A DNA stretch of 63,332 nt from Massilia sp. (GTDB lineage Bacteria; Pseudomonadota; Gammaproteobacteria; Burkholderiales; Burkholderiaceae_D): contig JANYGW010000037.1 in NCBI GenBank assembly GCA_025359245.1, positions 1 through 63,332 on the forward strand, written 5' to 3'. The notes below the pieces were generated by a model. That model ran no database searches and was not told where the DNA came from. It saw only the letters and a list, made by a program, of their open reading frames with translations. Positions 40,701 to 48,974 of the stretch are shown piece after piece (the stretch's first letter is position 1; each line of letters opens with the position of its first letter). A program made the position numbers and the translations under genes.

Positions 40701-43213
40701 AGGGTATCGGCCCGGTGGAACGCCCGCTCGTCGGTCACCAGCGCGGCCGACAGGCAGGCAAACGGATGGGCTGCCAGGCTTTGCAGGCCGAAGCGCTCGC
40801 GCACCAGCTGATGCAAGCGCTGGACCAGGTCGCGCTGGGCATCCCAGGCGGACAATGGCGGCAGCTGTTCGAGCACGGCGTGCGTGGCCTGCGGCGCGGG
40901 CGGCAGCGCGGCGATGCGGCGCAACAGCGTGCGCACGGAGGCGCCCAGTGCATCGGGCGCGGCGGCCACCGCCTGTTCGAACCGGTCGATGCTGCGCTGG
41001 TATCGGGCCAGCGCGCCCACCAAAACCGTACGCCGCGCGTGCAGCGCCTCGCTGTCGTGGGCTTGGCCGATCCACGCTTCATAGCAGCCCTTCAGGTCGG
41101 CGATGAAGGCTTTCTTGTCGCTCTGGGAATCGTGGATCAGCGAGCATAGCGGCGCCAGTCCGGACTGCTTCAGGCGGTTGAACACCACGTCCAGCGCGGC
41201 CCGCTTTTCGCACACGAACAGCACCCGCTTGCCGCGTCCGGCGTAGTCGGCGATCAGGTTGGTGATGGTCTGTGACTTGCCGGTGCCCGGCGGCCCCTGG
41301 ATGATGAAGCTGCGTGCGCTGCGCGCCAGGCCGACGGCGGCGTTCTGCGTCGCGTCGGCGGCCACCACGCTCCATAGTTCGCCCGCGGCGAGCGGCGCCG
41401 GCATGGCCGTTTCCACGGCCCGCGGCTCGATCGAGAACACCTGGTCGAACGACGCATTGGCGGCGGGATCGGCCAGCAGCTGGGCGTAGTCGCGCACCAG
41501 CGACATTTTCTTGTAGTTGAAATTGGCCAGCGACACCTGGGTCAGGTCGAGATCCCAGGCGTAGCGGTGGCCTTCGGACTCCTGCAGCGCATAGCCGGTG
41601 CGCTGCTCGGCGTCGGCGGCCATTTGCGGCTGGCGCAATGCGGGGCTGGGCGGCGCGCCGGCCTCGAATCGCTGCGGCAGCGGACTTGGGCGCACCCACT
41701 GTTCGAACAGGACCCGTCCCAGAGGCCGGTAATCGCCGCGATCATAACTGTATGACGGCAAGCCGGCGCCGGCGCGCATGCGCTGCCCGCTTGTCTTGCG
41801 GCGCTGGTACTGCTGCATGCGCTGCAGGGCCTTGTGGCGCACCAGCTGGATCGAGGCCTGGGACACCAGGCGCAGCTCGACGGCCGGTTCGGAACGGCGG
41901 ATCTGCGCCAGGATGTCGGCGTGGATCGCGGCAATCGACGTCTGTTCGAGCGACACCTTGTCGGGCAGGCGGATGTCGTACAGCTGCGCCAACTGGTGGC
42001 GCAGCACGGGATTGAATTCCGCCTCCGCTTCGCTGGCCTGCAGCAGGTACTGGTCGCGTACGCCCTTGCGCTTGGTCAGCTCGACGGGTAACCACAGCAG
42101 CGGGGTGACGATGCGTTCGTCGGGCGCCTCCTTCAGGTTGTGCCAGCGCAGGAACGCGACCACCAGGCGCAGGTTGTTGGAGCCGAATTCGGCGCGGTCG
42201 CGCCGCGTTTCGACCAGCAATTGGTCCAGCGACGCGGGCAAATACGTCTGCTCGTCAAAGCGCAGCCAGCGCTGCAGCGTGACCGGCTTTCCGGCCAGGA
42301 TCTCGTCGGCGAACGGGCCGCCCCAGGTGCAGATTTGTTCGGCGCGCACGGCGGCGGCCTGCAGCACCAGCGGCACGCTGGCCACGGTCAGGTTGACGGT
42401 GGATGCATTCGGCTTGAAGTACAGCAGGCGGTTGCGGCGCGACAGATCGAACAGGCGGTCGCGCAGGTGCATCAGCACCGCGCTGCGGCGCGAGACGCTG
42501 CCGGTGGCGCCGGCCATGGCGCGTTCGACGTCGAGTGCCGCGGGCTGGTCGCGCCAGCTGCGCAGGCGCAGCGCCAACGCCGCAACTTCGGTGGCGCGCT
42601 TGTGGCGGTTCAGTTCCGTCATCTCGACGATCACCGCGGCGAACACCGGGTGCAGGCGTTCCTGCAGCGTAAACAGGTTGCTGCGGTGGGCAGCGAAGGT
42701 GCGCAGGTCGTCTTCGTCGGCAAAATCGAGTCCGCACGATAACGCCGCCAGGATCATGCCGAGGACGAAAACGTCGGTGCGGTCGTCGTGGTGGCCGATG
42801 CGCTGTTCCCAGCTGCCAGGGCCCGGCAAATACACCGGGCGATCGATGGGCGCATCCGGGTTGGCCTGCAAGACGTCATCGGTGACCGTTTCGCGGCCGT
42901 TCGCATCGCGTTCGCGGTGCAGTGTGCCAAGGATGTTCAGGCCGGACGACGGCATCGGTTGCACCCGGTTGACGGCCTGTATGTCGAGCGACGGCTGCTG
43001 GCCCTCCGGGCGGCGCAGTTCGAGCGCGCCGGACGGGCCGAGAATGACGCTGTTGGGGCCGAGCGCGGCCACCTTGCCTTCGGCGTGCAACGCGGCGAGC
43101 TGTTCGAACAAGGGCAGCATCAGCAGCAGCACGTCGTCGGCGGGGAATGCGATGCCGGCCTGCGCGGCGATCAGGCTGCGCAGGGTGGCTGGTTCGGTGA
43201 TGGCGTCGCTCAT
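37739..43213 (-). CDS. Kinase-like/DUF4011 SF1 helicase/Vsr-like nuclease/WGR fusion, candidate antiphage protein
   Basis: An 1824-residue cytosolic protein. Residues 20-215 resemble a protein-kinase C-lobe (LHAEGKVAALGPNSVILGPS; RTDVFVLGMILAAL) but lack the P-loop, catalytic Lys and HRD Asp, so a pseudokinase is likely. DUF4011 follows (about 240-480, LFDLSRRNRLLYFKP). The SF1 (UPF1/DNA2-type) helicase has Walker A GPPGTGKS (640-647), Walker B FDEASQIP (about 1269-1276), VVGDEMQLPP, motif V NVQGDERD and motif VI NVIFSRARHR. About 1610-1710 is a Vsr/MTES_1575-like nuclease fold (RCDLAIVDPSG, RSFGWRVLDVPGKDW). A Pro-rich linker leads to a C-terminal WGR domain (about 1750-1815, FWRASVQGDELRVTYGRIGS). 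DUF4011-helicase-Vsr proteins are known defence genes. Its ATG overlaps the M48 gene stop by four bases. Confidence 0.85.
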   Translation of the reverse strand: MSDAITEPATLRSLIAAQAGIAFPADDVLLLMLPLFEQLAALHAEGKVAALGPNSVILGPSGALELRRPEGQQPSLDIQAVNRVQPMPSSGLNILGTLHRERDANGRETVTDDVLQANPDAPIDRPVYLPGPGSWEQRIGHHDDRTDVFVLGMILAALSCGLDFADEDDLRTFAAHRSNLFTLQERLHPVFAAVIVEMTELNRHKRATEVAALALRLRSWRDQPAALDVERAMAGATGSVSRRSAVLMHLRDRLFDLSRRNRLLYFKPNASTVNLTVASVPLVLQAAAVRAEQICTWGGPFADEILAGKPVTLQRWLRFDEQTYLPASLDQLLVETRRDRAEFGSNNLRLVVAFLRWHNLKEAPDERIVTPLLWLPVELTKRKGVRDQYLLQASEAEAEFNPVLRHQLAQLYDIRLPDKVSLEQTSIAAIHADILAQIRRSEPAVELRLVSQASIQLVRHKALQRMQQYQRRKTSGQRMRAGAGLPSYSYDRGDYRPLGRVLFEQWVRPSPLPQRFEAGAPPSPALRQPQMAADAEQRTGYALQESEGHRYAWDLDLTQVSLANFNYKKMSLVRDYAQLLADPAANASFDQVFSIEPRAVETAMPAPLAAGELWSVVAADATQNAAVGLARSARSFIIQGPPGTGKSQTITNLIADYAGRGKRVLFVCEKRAALDVVFNRLKQSGLAPLCSLIHDSQSDKKAFIADLKGCYEAWIGQAHDSEALHARRTVLVGALARYQRSIDRFEQAVAAAPDALGASVRTLLRRIAALPPAPQATHAVLEQLPPLSAWDAQRDLVQRLHQLVRERFGLQSLAAHPFACLSAALVTDERAFHRADTLCRQAEALFDALTPQLEASGALISPDTGLALACTIAADSAALLEARLAGHLDLLEPDSQAAAALREARMALDANAAVLAAAQAANAHWRDKLTAIDTASALALMRRLAPSALRWLQPQWWRLRGELQRRYDFGQHVVHPGFVKVLESLADEHAAAAAFNSADAALGQRYDVPDMRAFINALEQLAQQLRAGQGPRALVAALRAHPDALAAAGAAAAARQSLAALRTLLGPELTCEPNARLEQIEEVLRDLRESLDDLPDLLPMLRALHAGDPGVARMLQQLDHAPAQLDALVASEALRRVERDSPVLAHFGGAALAQAARAVTQHQRDLLALDAQVIRSTLHKQFAEHVRLSGPGATQLDEAGKQFKKNYAAGRRELEHEFGKSMRYRSIRDLSDDETGMVINDLKPVWLMSPLSVSDTLPLAPALFDVVIFDEASQIPVEEAVPALSRARQIIVVGDEMQLPPTSFFSTGGTTGDDEIVVEEDGERIAINLDSDSLLAQAARSLPATLLAWHYRSRHESLISFSNAAFYDGRLVTIPDTRLDLVAGEAPARRSDMIDAGATGADTLLALPISYHRLDDGVYADRRNSAEARYIAHTVRELLLRECPLSIGIVAFSEAQQSEIESALETLGADDPDFGALLELAYVREDDEQFNGLFVKNLENVQGDERDIIILSICYAPGADGKMLMNFGPINQRGGEKRLNVIFSRARHRMAVVASIDPQAITNVHNDGAAALRGFLEFAKASAAGQGERARGVLGALNPAAGDAFTRPAPHDSIRDALAAALRGRGHDVHVHVGRSQLRCDLAIVDPSGAGYALAILLDSPADAVRDTQERYVFRPAILRSFGWRVLDVPGKDWLDDADGVLTRIECMLAGGEDRALDVEIAPLPVLAPMDPPAAPQETPPPPAAADGPVRSLRYEQGTSRKFWRASVQGDELRVTYGRIGSAGQNNNKQFDSAERALRELSKLVDEKLRKGYIEDPPSAGTQA

Positions 43214-44424
43214 GCCGGGGATTCCTTGTCCAGTTGTCGCTTGTATTTATCCAGCTCACGCTTGCCCATCGCGGCGTCGCGCCGCAAGCTCGCTTCGAAG
43301 CCGTCGAACGTGCCAAGTTCGCGCGCCAGGCGGCCGGCGCGCAGCAGCGCGCTGTCCTGCTGGTCCGGATCGGCCAGGGCCAGGTCGATCAGTAGCGCAT
43401 TCAAATAGGTCGACACGGCGGCGGCGCCAACGCCGGGCGACAGCGCGGCCGCCAGTTCGGATGGCGCCAGCGCGGGTTCGGCGCCGCTCCAGTCGGGGAA
43501 CATGGCGCGTACCTGGGTCAGCACGGCCTCGCTGGCAAAGTCGGCGTCGGCCAGGAAATGGGCGATGAAGCCGCGCGTGAGGTGCTGCAGATGCAGCTGG
43601 CCCGGCAAATCGAGCCGGTCCAGGGCCAGCGGCCCGTGCAGCCGGGTGGCCAGCCATTCCTGTATGTCGTGCGTTCCTTCCCACCACAGCGCCAGGGCGC
43701 GGGCGCGGATGAAGGTTTCGGGGTGGCTGTGCGCGTTGCTGGCTTGCGCCTCTTGCGCTTCGATTTCGGCGGCCTGGCGCAGGTAGGCGGCGGCATCGAC
43801 GGTGCCGATGCCGGTTTGTATTTTCACCAGGGCGGCAACGGCCGGGCCGACCGCGCCGGCGGCGATGGCCGCGCCGCGGTCGGCGAACAGTTCGGTATGC
43901 AGCGCGTAGCGGCGGTAGGTCTCCTGGTGGCTGGCGTGGGCGCTGCCGCTGGCCAGGCTGTCGTACAGGATGCGGTCGGCCACCAGCAGCTGGCCATCGT
44001 CGCGCGACCAGAGCAGGTAGTGGGACAGCTCATGCCCCAGCACGGCGAGCAGCTCGTCGTGCGACAGGCGTTCGAGCAAGGGGCCCTGCAGCAGGATGTG
44101 GACTTCGCCGGGCACGTAAAAAATCGACGCGTTCATGTCCTGCCCGGGCGACTGGTACAGCGTGGCGGGTGCGTCGATCCCGAGGCGCTCGAGCGCCAGG
44201 TCCAGCGCAGCGTGCACGTCGGCGTGAGCGTCGCGCTCGATGCGGTAGGTGTCGCGCAGCAGCGCCGCACGCAGGGCATCGCGCTGCTCGGCGCCGGTGG
44301 AGCGCGCGCTGGCCCAGTTCCAGACCTCGGGTTCGTGCTGGCGCAAGTAGTCGGCAATCGTGTTGTGATAAGGCAGCGGCGAGAGGGTGGTCCGGTCCGG
44401 GGAAGACATTGACATGCCTGGCAT
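43210..44424 (-). CDS. Cytosolic M48-type metallopeptidase, partner of the helicase fusion
   Basis: A 404-residue zinc peptidase without signal peptide or membrane helices. LLAVLGHELSHYLLW contains HEXXH (131-135), and HTELFADRGAAI the third-ligand Glu (about 178), the M48 arrangement. Usual M48 proteins (HtpX, BepA, Oma1) are membrane or periplasmic, so a soluble cytosolic form is unusual. The C-terminal 180 residues are helical and without known motif. Its stop codon overlaps the ATG of the 1824-residue helicase gene (ATGA), so the products are made together. In-frame ATGs at 44424, 44415 and 44409 are all possible starts; none has a strong ribosome-binding site. A protease that acts when the helicase part detects foreign nucleic acid is a possible model. 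Confidence 0.85.
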   Translation of the reverse strand: MPGMSMSSPDRTTLSPLPYHNTIADYLRQHEPEVWNWASARSTGAEQRDALRAALLRDTYRIERDAHADVHAALDLALERLGIDAPATLYQSPGQDMNASIFYVPGEVHILLQGPLLERLSHDELLAVLGHELSHYLLWSRDDGQLLVADRILYDSLASGSAHASHQETYRRYALHTELFADRGAAIAAGAVGPAVAALVKIQTGIGTVDAAAYLRQAAEIEAQEAQASNAHSHPETFIRARALALWWEGTHDIQEWLATRLHGPLALDRLDLPGQLHLQHLTRGFIAHFLADADFASEAVLTQVRAMFPDWSGAEPALAPSELAAALSPGVGAAAVSTYLNALLIDLALADPDQQDSALLRAGRLARELGTFDGFEASLRRDAAMGKRELDKYKRQLDKESPA

Positions 44425-44550
44425 CTATCGTTGACGAGCGTTGAGTTTACTTGGTAATTCAATGCGGCAGGGGCGCGCGAGGGTAAATATGGATCATATC
44501 CCCTAACCACGGTTACAATTGCCGCCGAATTCGCAGCTTTCCCCTTCCCT

Positions 44551-45666
44551 ATGATCTTGACGACGAGTGTTGAATTATGCACGGCCGTGCTGGGCTTGTT
44601 CCTCGCACTGCCGCTGATCGCGCTGGCGCGCCAGCGCAAGGCCAATGCATGGCTCGGCATGTTCGTGCTCTCGCTGTCGCTGTTGTCGCTGACGGACTGC
44701 CTGCGCACCCTGGGCGTGTATGAGCGCTTTCCGCAGCTGTGGGGCTTGTGCGATTGGCCGCTGGCAGCCATCGGCACGTTCTACTACCTGTATGTGCGGG
44801 CCATGACCGGGCCAGGCAACGGCCGGCGCCAGTGCTGGCACGCGCTGCCGCTGGCGCTGTGGCTGGTGCTGATGATGCAGGTGCGCATATCGGGCTCGCC
44901 GTGGCTGCCGATGTGGCTGTTCCTGCTCTCGTTCCAGCTCGTCGCCGTCGGCTATGCGGCGGCCGTGCTGTACCGCCTGCACGTTTACCGCCGCCGCCTG
45001 CGCGAGAGCTATTCGTCGACCAAGAACCGCGACCTTGCCTGGCTCACGTGGCTCACGTGGCTCACCGTCGTGATCATCGCGCTGCTGGCGCTGTGGCTGC
45101 CCGCAGTGCTCTTCGGCGAACTCGGGGCGTGGATCCTGATCGCTGGCCGCCTGGCGGTGCTCTATTTCGCCGGCTGGTACGGCATGCGCCAGGCGGTGGT
45201 GTTTCTGCCGCCGGCGCCAGCGCAGAGCGTACCGGCACCGGCGCCGCTGGCGCGAGCTGCGGCAGGGGATGGCAAATACGCGCACTCGGGCATGACGCAG
45301 GCGGCGCAACAACTGATCGGCGAGCGCCTCGCGCGGCGCGCGGCGAACGAAGACGACCATCTCGATAGCGAAGTCAAACTGACCGACCTTGCCGCGCGTA
45401 TCGGTACGTCGCCGCAATTGCTGTCGCAATATCTCAATCACGTGCAGGGTGTGAATTTTTTCGACTACATCAACGGCCTGCGCGTGGCGCACGTTCAGAA
45501 AATGATGCGCGTGCCTGCCGGTGCTGGCCAGCCCCTGATGGACCTCGCCTTTGGCGCGGGTTTCAACAGCCGTTCCACATTCAACGCCGCATTCAAGAAA
45601 ATGAGCGGCGTGGCGCCTTCCGCCTGGCGAAAACTGCATGTCCGGACGTCCGGCCCGATCGGCTAG
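44551..45666 (+). CDS. Membrane-anchored AraC-family regulator
   Basis: A 371-residue protein: about seven membrane helices (residues 1-215) and a cytosolic C-terminal AraC DNA-binding domain (about 265-365: VKLTDLAARIGTSPQLLSQY, FFDYINGLRVAHVQKMM, LAFGAGFNSRSTFNAAFKKM). This layout is seen in a family of sensor-regulators that read membrane or extracellular cues. A nine-base unit (TGGCTCACG) is repeated three times at 45040-45066, giving WLTWLTWLT in a helix. It is divergent from the M48/helicase unit, with 126 bases between starts; whether it controls that unit is unknown. It is followed after 80 bases by the FGE-domain gene. Confidence 0.88.
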   Translation: MILTTSVELCTAVLGLFLALPLIALARQRKANAWLGMFVLSLSLLSLTDCLRTLGVYERFPQLWGLCDWPLAAIGTFYYLYVRAMTGPGNGRRQCWHALPLALWLVLMMQVRISGSPWLPMWLFLLSFQLVAVGYAAAVLYRLHVYRRRLRESYSSTKNRDLAWLTWLTWLTVVIIALLALWLPAVLFGELGAWILIAGRLAVLYFAGWYGMRQAVVFLPPAPAQSVPAPAPLARAAAGDGKYAHSGMTQAAQQLIGERLARRAANEDDHLDSEVKLTDLAARIGTSPQLLSQYLNHVQGVNFFDYINGLRVAHVQKMMRVPAGAGQPLMDLAFGAGFNSRSTFNAAFKKMSGVAPSAWRKLHVRTSGPIG

Positions 45667-45746
45667 GGCAAAAAAACACGCGCGCGACGCGATACTGACG
45701 GCCTCCCAACCACCGTGTTGGGCAACTTAAATCAGTCGAGGTCGCT

Positions 45747-46790
45747 TTGAAAAAAATCGCTTTCACCCCCACGCTCATCATCGTATTGATGTTGCCGCTC
45801 GCCGCACAGGCCGCCCACGTCATCGAACCCGTCATGGTGGCCATCCCGGCCGGGCAGTTCATGATGGGCAGCGCCACCCCGACGCCGGCGCAACCGGGTT
45901 CGCCGTCGGACGGTCCGGCCCACAAGGTCGCCGTCAAGGCCTTCAAGATCTCCAAATATGAATTGACGGTCGGAGAATTTCGCCAGTTTGTCGACGCAAC
46001 GTCGTATTCGCCGGCTGGCATGGGCGACGCCAAAGACGGCTGCTGGAAATGGGTGAAGCCGGGCGACGGTCCGTGGCCCGGCATGCCGATGGCGGTCACG
46101 CCGGGGCGCTGGAATACGCCCGCCTACGCGCCTGGCGAGCACCATCCGGTCATGTGCGTGAGTTGGGACGATGCGCATGCGTACGCGGCGTGGCTGTCCA
46201 AGCGCACCGGTAAGAAATACCGCTTGCCGAGCGAAGCCGAATGGGAATACGCGGCGCGTGCCGGCGGCGATGCCGAATTCCCTTCCGGCGCCGACTTGAA
46301 AGGCATTTGCCACGTCGCCAATATCATGGACAAGTCGGGCAAGGCCGCATTCCTGCGCGACCTTGGCTGGAACCGCAAGGATGCCGAGTGCGATGACCTG
46401 GCCGAGTACACGACGGTGGTGGGCATGTACCAGCCGAACGCCTTCGGCCTGTACGACATGGCAGGCAACGTCGGCGAATATGTCGAAGACTGCGAGCACC
46501 TCGATTACGTCGGTGCGCCGGCTGACGGTTCGGCGTGGACGGCCAATTGCACCGCCGGCGAGGGCGGGGGGATGATCATGACGCGCGGTGGCAGCTATGG
46601 TTCGCGCGACGCTGATTTGCGCTGGAGCACGCGCGGCCACGCTGGACCATCGAACCTCAGCAGCATGGGCGAGGGGATCCGCCTGGTGCAGCAAATCGAC
46701 AGCCGCGCCGACCTGCGCACGGCGCCGAACCGGTTCGAGGCCGAACTGGCGAAGGCGCAGCAAGCCGAACGCGCGCGCCGGGGGAAATAA
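45747..46790 (+). CDS. Exported formylglycine-generating-enzyme (SUMF1) domain protein
   Basis: A 347-residue exported protein, with signal peptide MKKIAFTPTLIIVLMLPLAA ending at QAAHVI. The FGE-sulfatase domain shows MVAIPAGQFMMGSATPTPAQ, KYELTVGEFRQFVDATSY, MCVSWDDAHAYAAWLSKRTG, YRLPSEAEWEYAARAGG, LYDMAGNVGEYVEDC and TRGGSYGSRDADLRWSTRG. The two catalytic Cys of true formylglycine-generating enzymes are not evident in the usual place, so it is more likely a binding or structural member of the fold. The substrate is unknown. No sulfatase is nearby. Confidence 0.85.
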   Translation: MKKIAFTPTLIIVLMLPLAAQAAHVIEPVMVAIPAGQFMMGSATPTPAQPGSPSDGPAHKVAVKAFKISKYELTVGEFRQFVDATSYSPAGMGDAKDGCWKWVKPGDGPWPGMPMAVTPGRWNTPAYAPGEHHPVMCVSWDDAHAYAAWLSKRTGKKYRLPSEAEWEYAARAGGDAEFPSGADLKGICHVANIMDKSGKAAFLRDLGWNRKDAECDDLAEYTTVVGMYQPNAFGLYDMAGNVGEYVEDCEHLDYVGAPADGSAWTANCTAGEGGGMIMTRGGSYGSRDADLRWSTRGHAGPSNLSSMGEGIRLVQQIDSRADLRTAPNRFEAELAKAQQAERARRGK

Positions 46791-46821
46791 TCGGTCCGCA
46801 GTGCGGACCCGGATCTCCAAA

Positions 46822-46856
46822 CAAAAAAAGCAGTTACGATTGCTCGTAACTGCTTC
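46822..46856 (-). terminator. Terminator that ended the tRNA-Lys transcript before the island inserted
   Basis: AGCAGTTACGA and TCGTAACTGCT form a perfect 11-bp stem with a T-run on the minus strand (the A-run at 46822-46828). It lies just beyond the distal att repeat, where the tRNA-Lys transcript would have ended in the empty site; it can also limit the FGE gene from the other side. Confidence 0.75.
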
Positions 46857-46872
46857 ATTTGGCTTGCTGCGC

Positions 46873-46923
46873 ATTCGTGGTAGGCCGTGCGGGATTCGAA
46901 CCTGCGACCAACGGATTAAAAGT
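46873..46923 (-). repeat. Distal att repeat: 3' end of tRNA-Lys duplicated
   Basis: These 51 bases are identical to 53341-53391. They contain the 3' 46 bases of tRNA-Lys (from the anticodon loop to CCA) plus five bases downstream, but no 5' half, so this is not a functional tRNA. It marks the far end of the restriction-modification island. Confidence 0.93.
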
Positions 46924-47300
46924 TCCTGAATCACTCCCTATCGCGTTAGAGTTTCTCGGCGCTCCTGAATCCGTTGCGGCAGTGACTTCCTTGCCGCGCC
47001 TAAATCATCGCCGAATAATTTGATTTTATTCTGTTCGACCCGAGATTGACGATGATGGATACCGTTTGACCCTGATGTGTCTGGCTCCGACCAGAGAGCG
47101 ACCAGACGTGTCGTTTTTGATATTACTAGTCGCGCCCGGCTTGCCGATTGACGACGAAGTGCTGTTGATGACGTGTTCGCCAACAATTTGCACATCTTGC
47201 ACACCAGTTTTGGAGTAACCGCGAGGTCGCTGCCTCTGCATAGGAGTGCCATCCATTCAACGTCGAACAGATCTCGATACGCGCGTATCAATGTTCCACC
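46924..47300. other. Island end without a secure gene
   Basis: These 377 bases between the distal att repeat and hsdS hold no gene I can support. A minus-strand ATG overlaps the hsdS stop (ATGA) but meets a stop after 15 codons; two further minus-strand frames (47291-46938 and 47256-47026) run in different phases and resemble nothing I know. It may be a frameshifted remnant of a gene that followed hsdS. TCCTGAATC occurs twice (46924-46932 and 46963-46971), 39 bases apart, perhaps recombinase arm sites. Confidence 0.4.
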
Positions 47301-48974
47301 TCATCCAATAACAGCGTGCTCAACTAACACATCTGCCAACTTTTTCTGTTGTTGGTTGGTGGCAATAATGCGCGTTCTCAGCTGGTCGCACATCTCTATC
47401 AATTTTTCTATCTTGGAGACGATGCGGAGTTGCTCTGCGAGGGGGGGGAGCGCTATTTGTGCGTGCAGGACATCCTCACGTGAAATGCCCGGAATAGCTA
47501 TCCCAACTGTAGAATCCTGAAATACTTTCGCTAAAGTCAATAGTAATTTATCGACAAAATTAATGTTAACGAGTATCGGCCGTATAGCCATCAATTGACG
47601 ACTAATTGCGAGTTCGTCTTGAAAGACTGAATTTGTCTTTCCGACCCCCGAGCCTTTCACTGTCACCAGAATATCGCCACAGCATGCAATCGCTCTTCGT
47701 TCTCTTGTATGTCTGGTTGGAATCGGACCATTTTCGCTAAAGTCAGCTGGACCTGTAATGTAGGGTATTGAATCATTTTCTGTTGTTTCGAAATATTCAC
47801 TGGGATTTAAATGCTGTCCCGAAATAAGTTCAATGATTTGGCCAAAATTAATTATTTCCCAGCCGCGTGGTTGATTATAAATTTTTCTGTCTTCGGCAAT
47901 CTTTGGAAATGGTTTCGCTTTCTTTGCTTTGACATCAGAAATTAATCTTGCCTTTTCAGCCTGTACGCGTTTGAGTAGTTCTCTGGCTGGCTCGTCGTTG
48001 GCGTCTTGTGCAACAAGTTTCCCCATGACCGCCAATTGCAGCAAGGTTTGCTTAAGAGCGTCGATACTTGCTTCCGTGGTGAATAATGTGTCAAAATGCG
48101 CGGCCATGCGTTGCCAGTTGGTATGGAGGACTGCTGCGCTTTGCGACTGCGTGAGCGTGCCGAGCAAGTGGCTGACGAGTTGTTCGTGGGCATCGGCGGC
48201 GTCGCTGTGTTGGGCTTCCAGTCGGTCGCACAGGTCCATCAGTTCATCGATTTTAGCGACGATGCGAGTCTGTTCCAAGATTGGCGGTACGGCAAAAAGA
48301 CAATCATTTAAGACTTTATAATGTCGTGCGTAACCGCGGCCTTCGAGTTTTAAACTTACCAATTGTAACCAGAAAAATCTTTCATTTATTGCTATTGGAC
48401 GAAGTATTTTTACGCCATCTGCGCCCGCAACGAAATCGAAATCGATATATTTTCTTGCTGTAGTGTGATCACCAAATACTATAACTGGTCCAGGAATTCG
48501 AATCAGCAAATTTTCATCATCGGTATAACCAGCGACGAACCGTTGCCCCTGATCAATAACGGGAAAACTGCCTGACGTTCTTATATCTGATGATAGTAAT
48601 TGATTGCCGCTAACAGGAATCGGATAGTAGCTATCAGGGAGACGCATCCATTCCCAGCTGTTTGGTATCTTATAAGGAATTTCTTTGTTAAAAATTACAG
48701 AAGGCGATTTGCCTTTTTTGATTTTTCCCGAAGCAATTAATTTTGCTTTCTCGATGTTCATGAACTTGAGCAATTCACTGGCTGGTTCATCGCTTGCATC
48801 CTGCGGAACCAACTTTCCCTGCATGGCGAGTTCTAGAATTAACTCGCGCAGTTTCCTAATGCCGTACACGCTTGAGGCGTTACCGGACGCGCGGCCCCGT
48901 CCTGATTTTTTCTCGGTTTCTGCTGCTGTCCAGATGTCGATGTGATCAGTCAACAGTTGCTGAATCGCGCTCAT
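47301..48974 (-). CDS. hsdS: Type I restriction-modification specificity subunit
   Basis: A 557-residue HsdS with two target-recognition domains. After a 30-residue lead come conserved repeats: LRELILELAMQGKLVPQDAS (about 42-61) and LKQTLLQLAVMGKLVAQDAN (about 308-327), each followed by DEPA-ELLK and a Lys-rich segment, then TRD1 (about 95-235) and TRD2 (about 365-510). Each half ends with the coiled-coil conserved region (EQTRIVAKIDELMDLCDRLE; EQLRIVSKIEKLIEMCDQLR). The two TRDs differ, so the target is a bipartite asymmetric site that cannot be read from sequence. The ATG overlaps the hsdM stop by four bases. The TRDs are notably A/T-rich. Confidence 0.95.
   Translation of the reverse strand: MSAIQQLLTDHIDIWTAAETEKKSGRGRASGNASSVYGIRKLRELILELAMQGKLVPQDASDEPASELLKFMNIEKAKLIASGKIKKGKSPSVIFNKEIPYKIPNSWEWMRLPDSYYPIPVSGNQLLSSDIRTSGSFPVIDQGQRFVAGYTDDENLLIRIPGPVIVFGDHTTARKYIDFDFVAGADGVKILRPIAINERFFWLQLVSLKLEGRGYARHYKVLNDCLFAVPPILEQTRIVAKIDELMDLCDRLEAQHSDAADAHEQLVSHLLGTLTQSQSAAVLHTNWQRMAAHFDTLFTTEASIDALKQTLLQLAVMGKLVAQDANDEPARELLKRVQAEKARLISDVKAKKAKPFPKIAEDRKIYNQPRGWEIINFGQIIELISGQHLNPSEYFETTENDSIPYITGPADFSENGPIPTRHTRERRAIACCGDILVTVKGSGVGKTNSVFQDELAISRQLMAIRPILVNINFVDKLLLTLAKVFQDSTVGIAIPGISREDVLHAQIALPPLAEQLRIVSKIEKLIEMCDQLRTRIIATNQQQKKLADVLVEHAVIG

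Noticed and set aside
45040-45066. Triplicated nine-base unit in the AraC-type gene as a phase-variable repeat
   Set aside because: Units of nine bases keep the frame, only three copies exist, and they lie in a membrane helix where small changes are harmless.
46873-46923. A second tRNA-Lys gene
   Set aside because: Only the 3' part is present; the D-arm and 5' acceptor strand are missing, so it is an att repeat.
46938-47291. A 117-codon minus-strand frame just after hsdS
   Set aside because: Starts with TTG without clear support, resembles no family, and competes with two other frames; listed only as a possible remnant.
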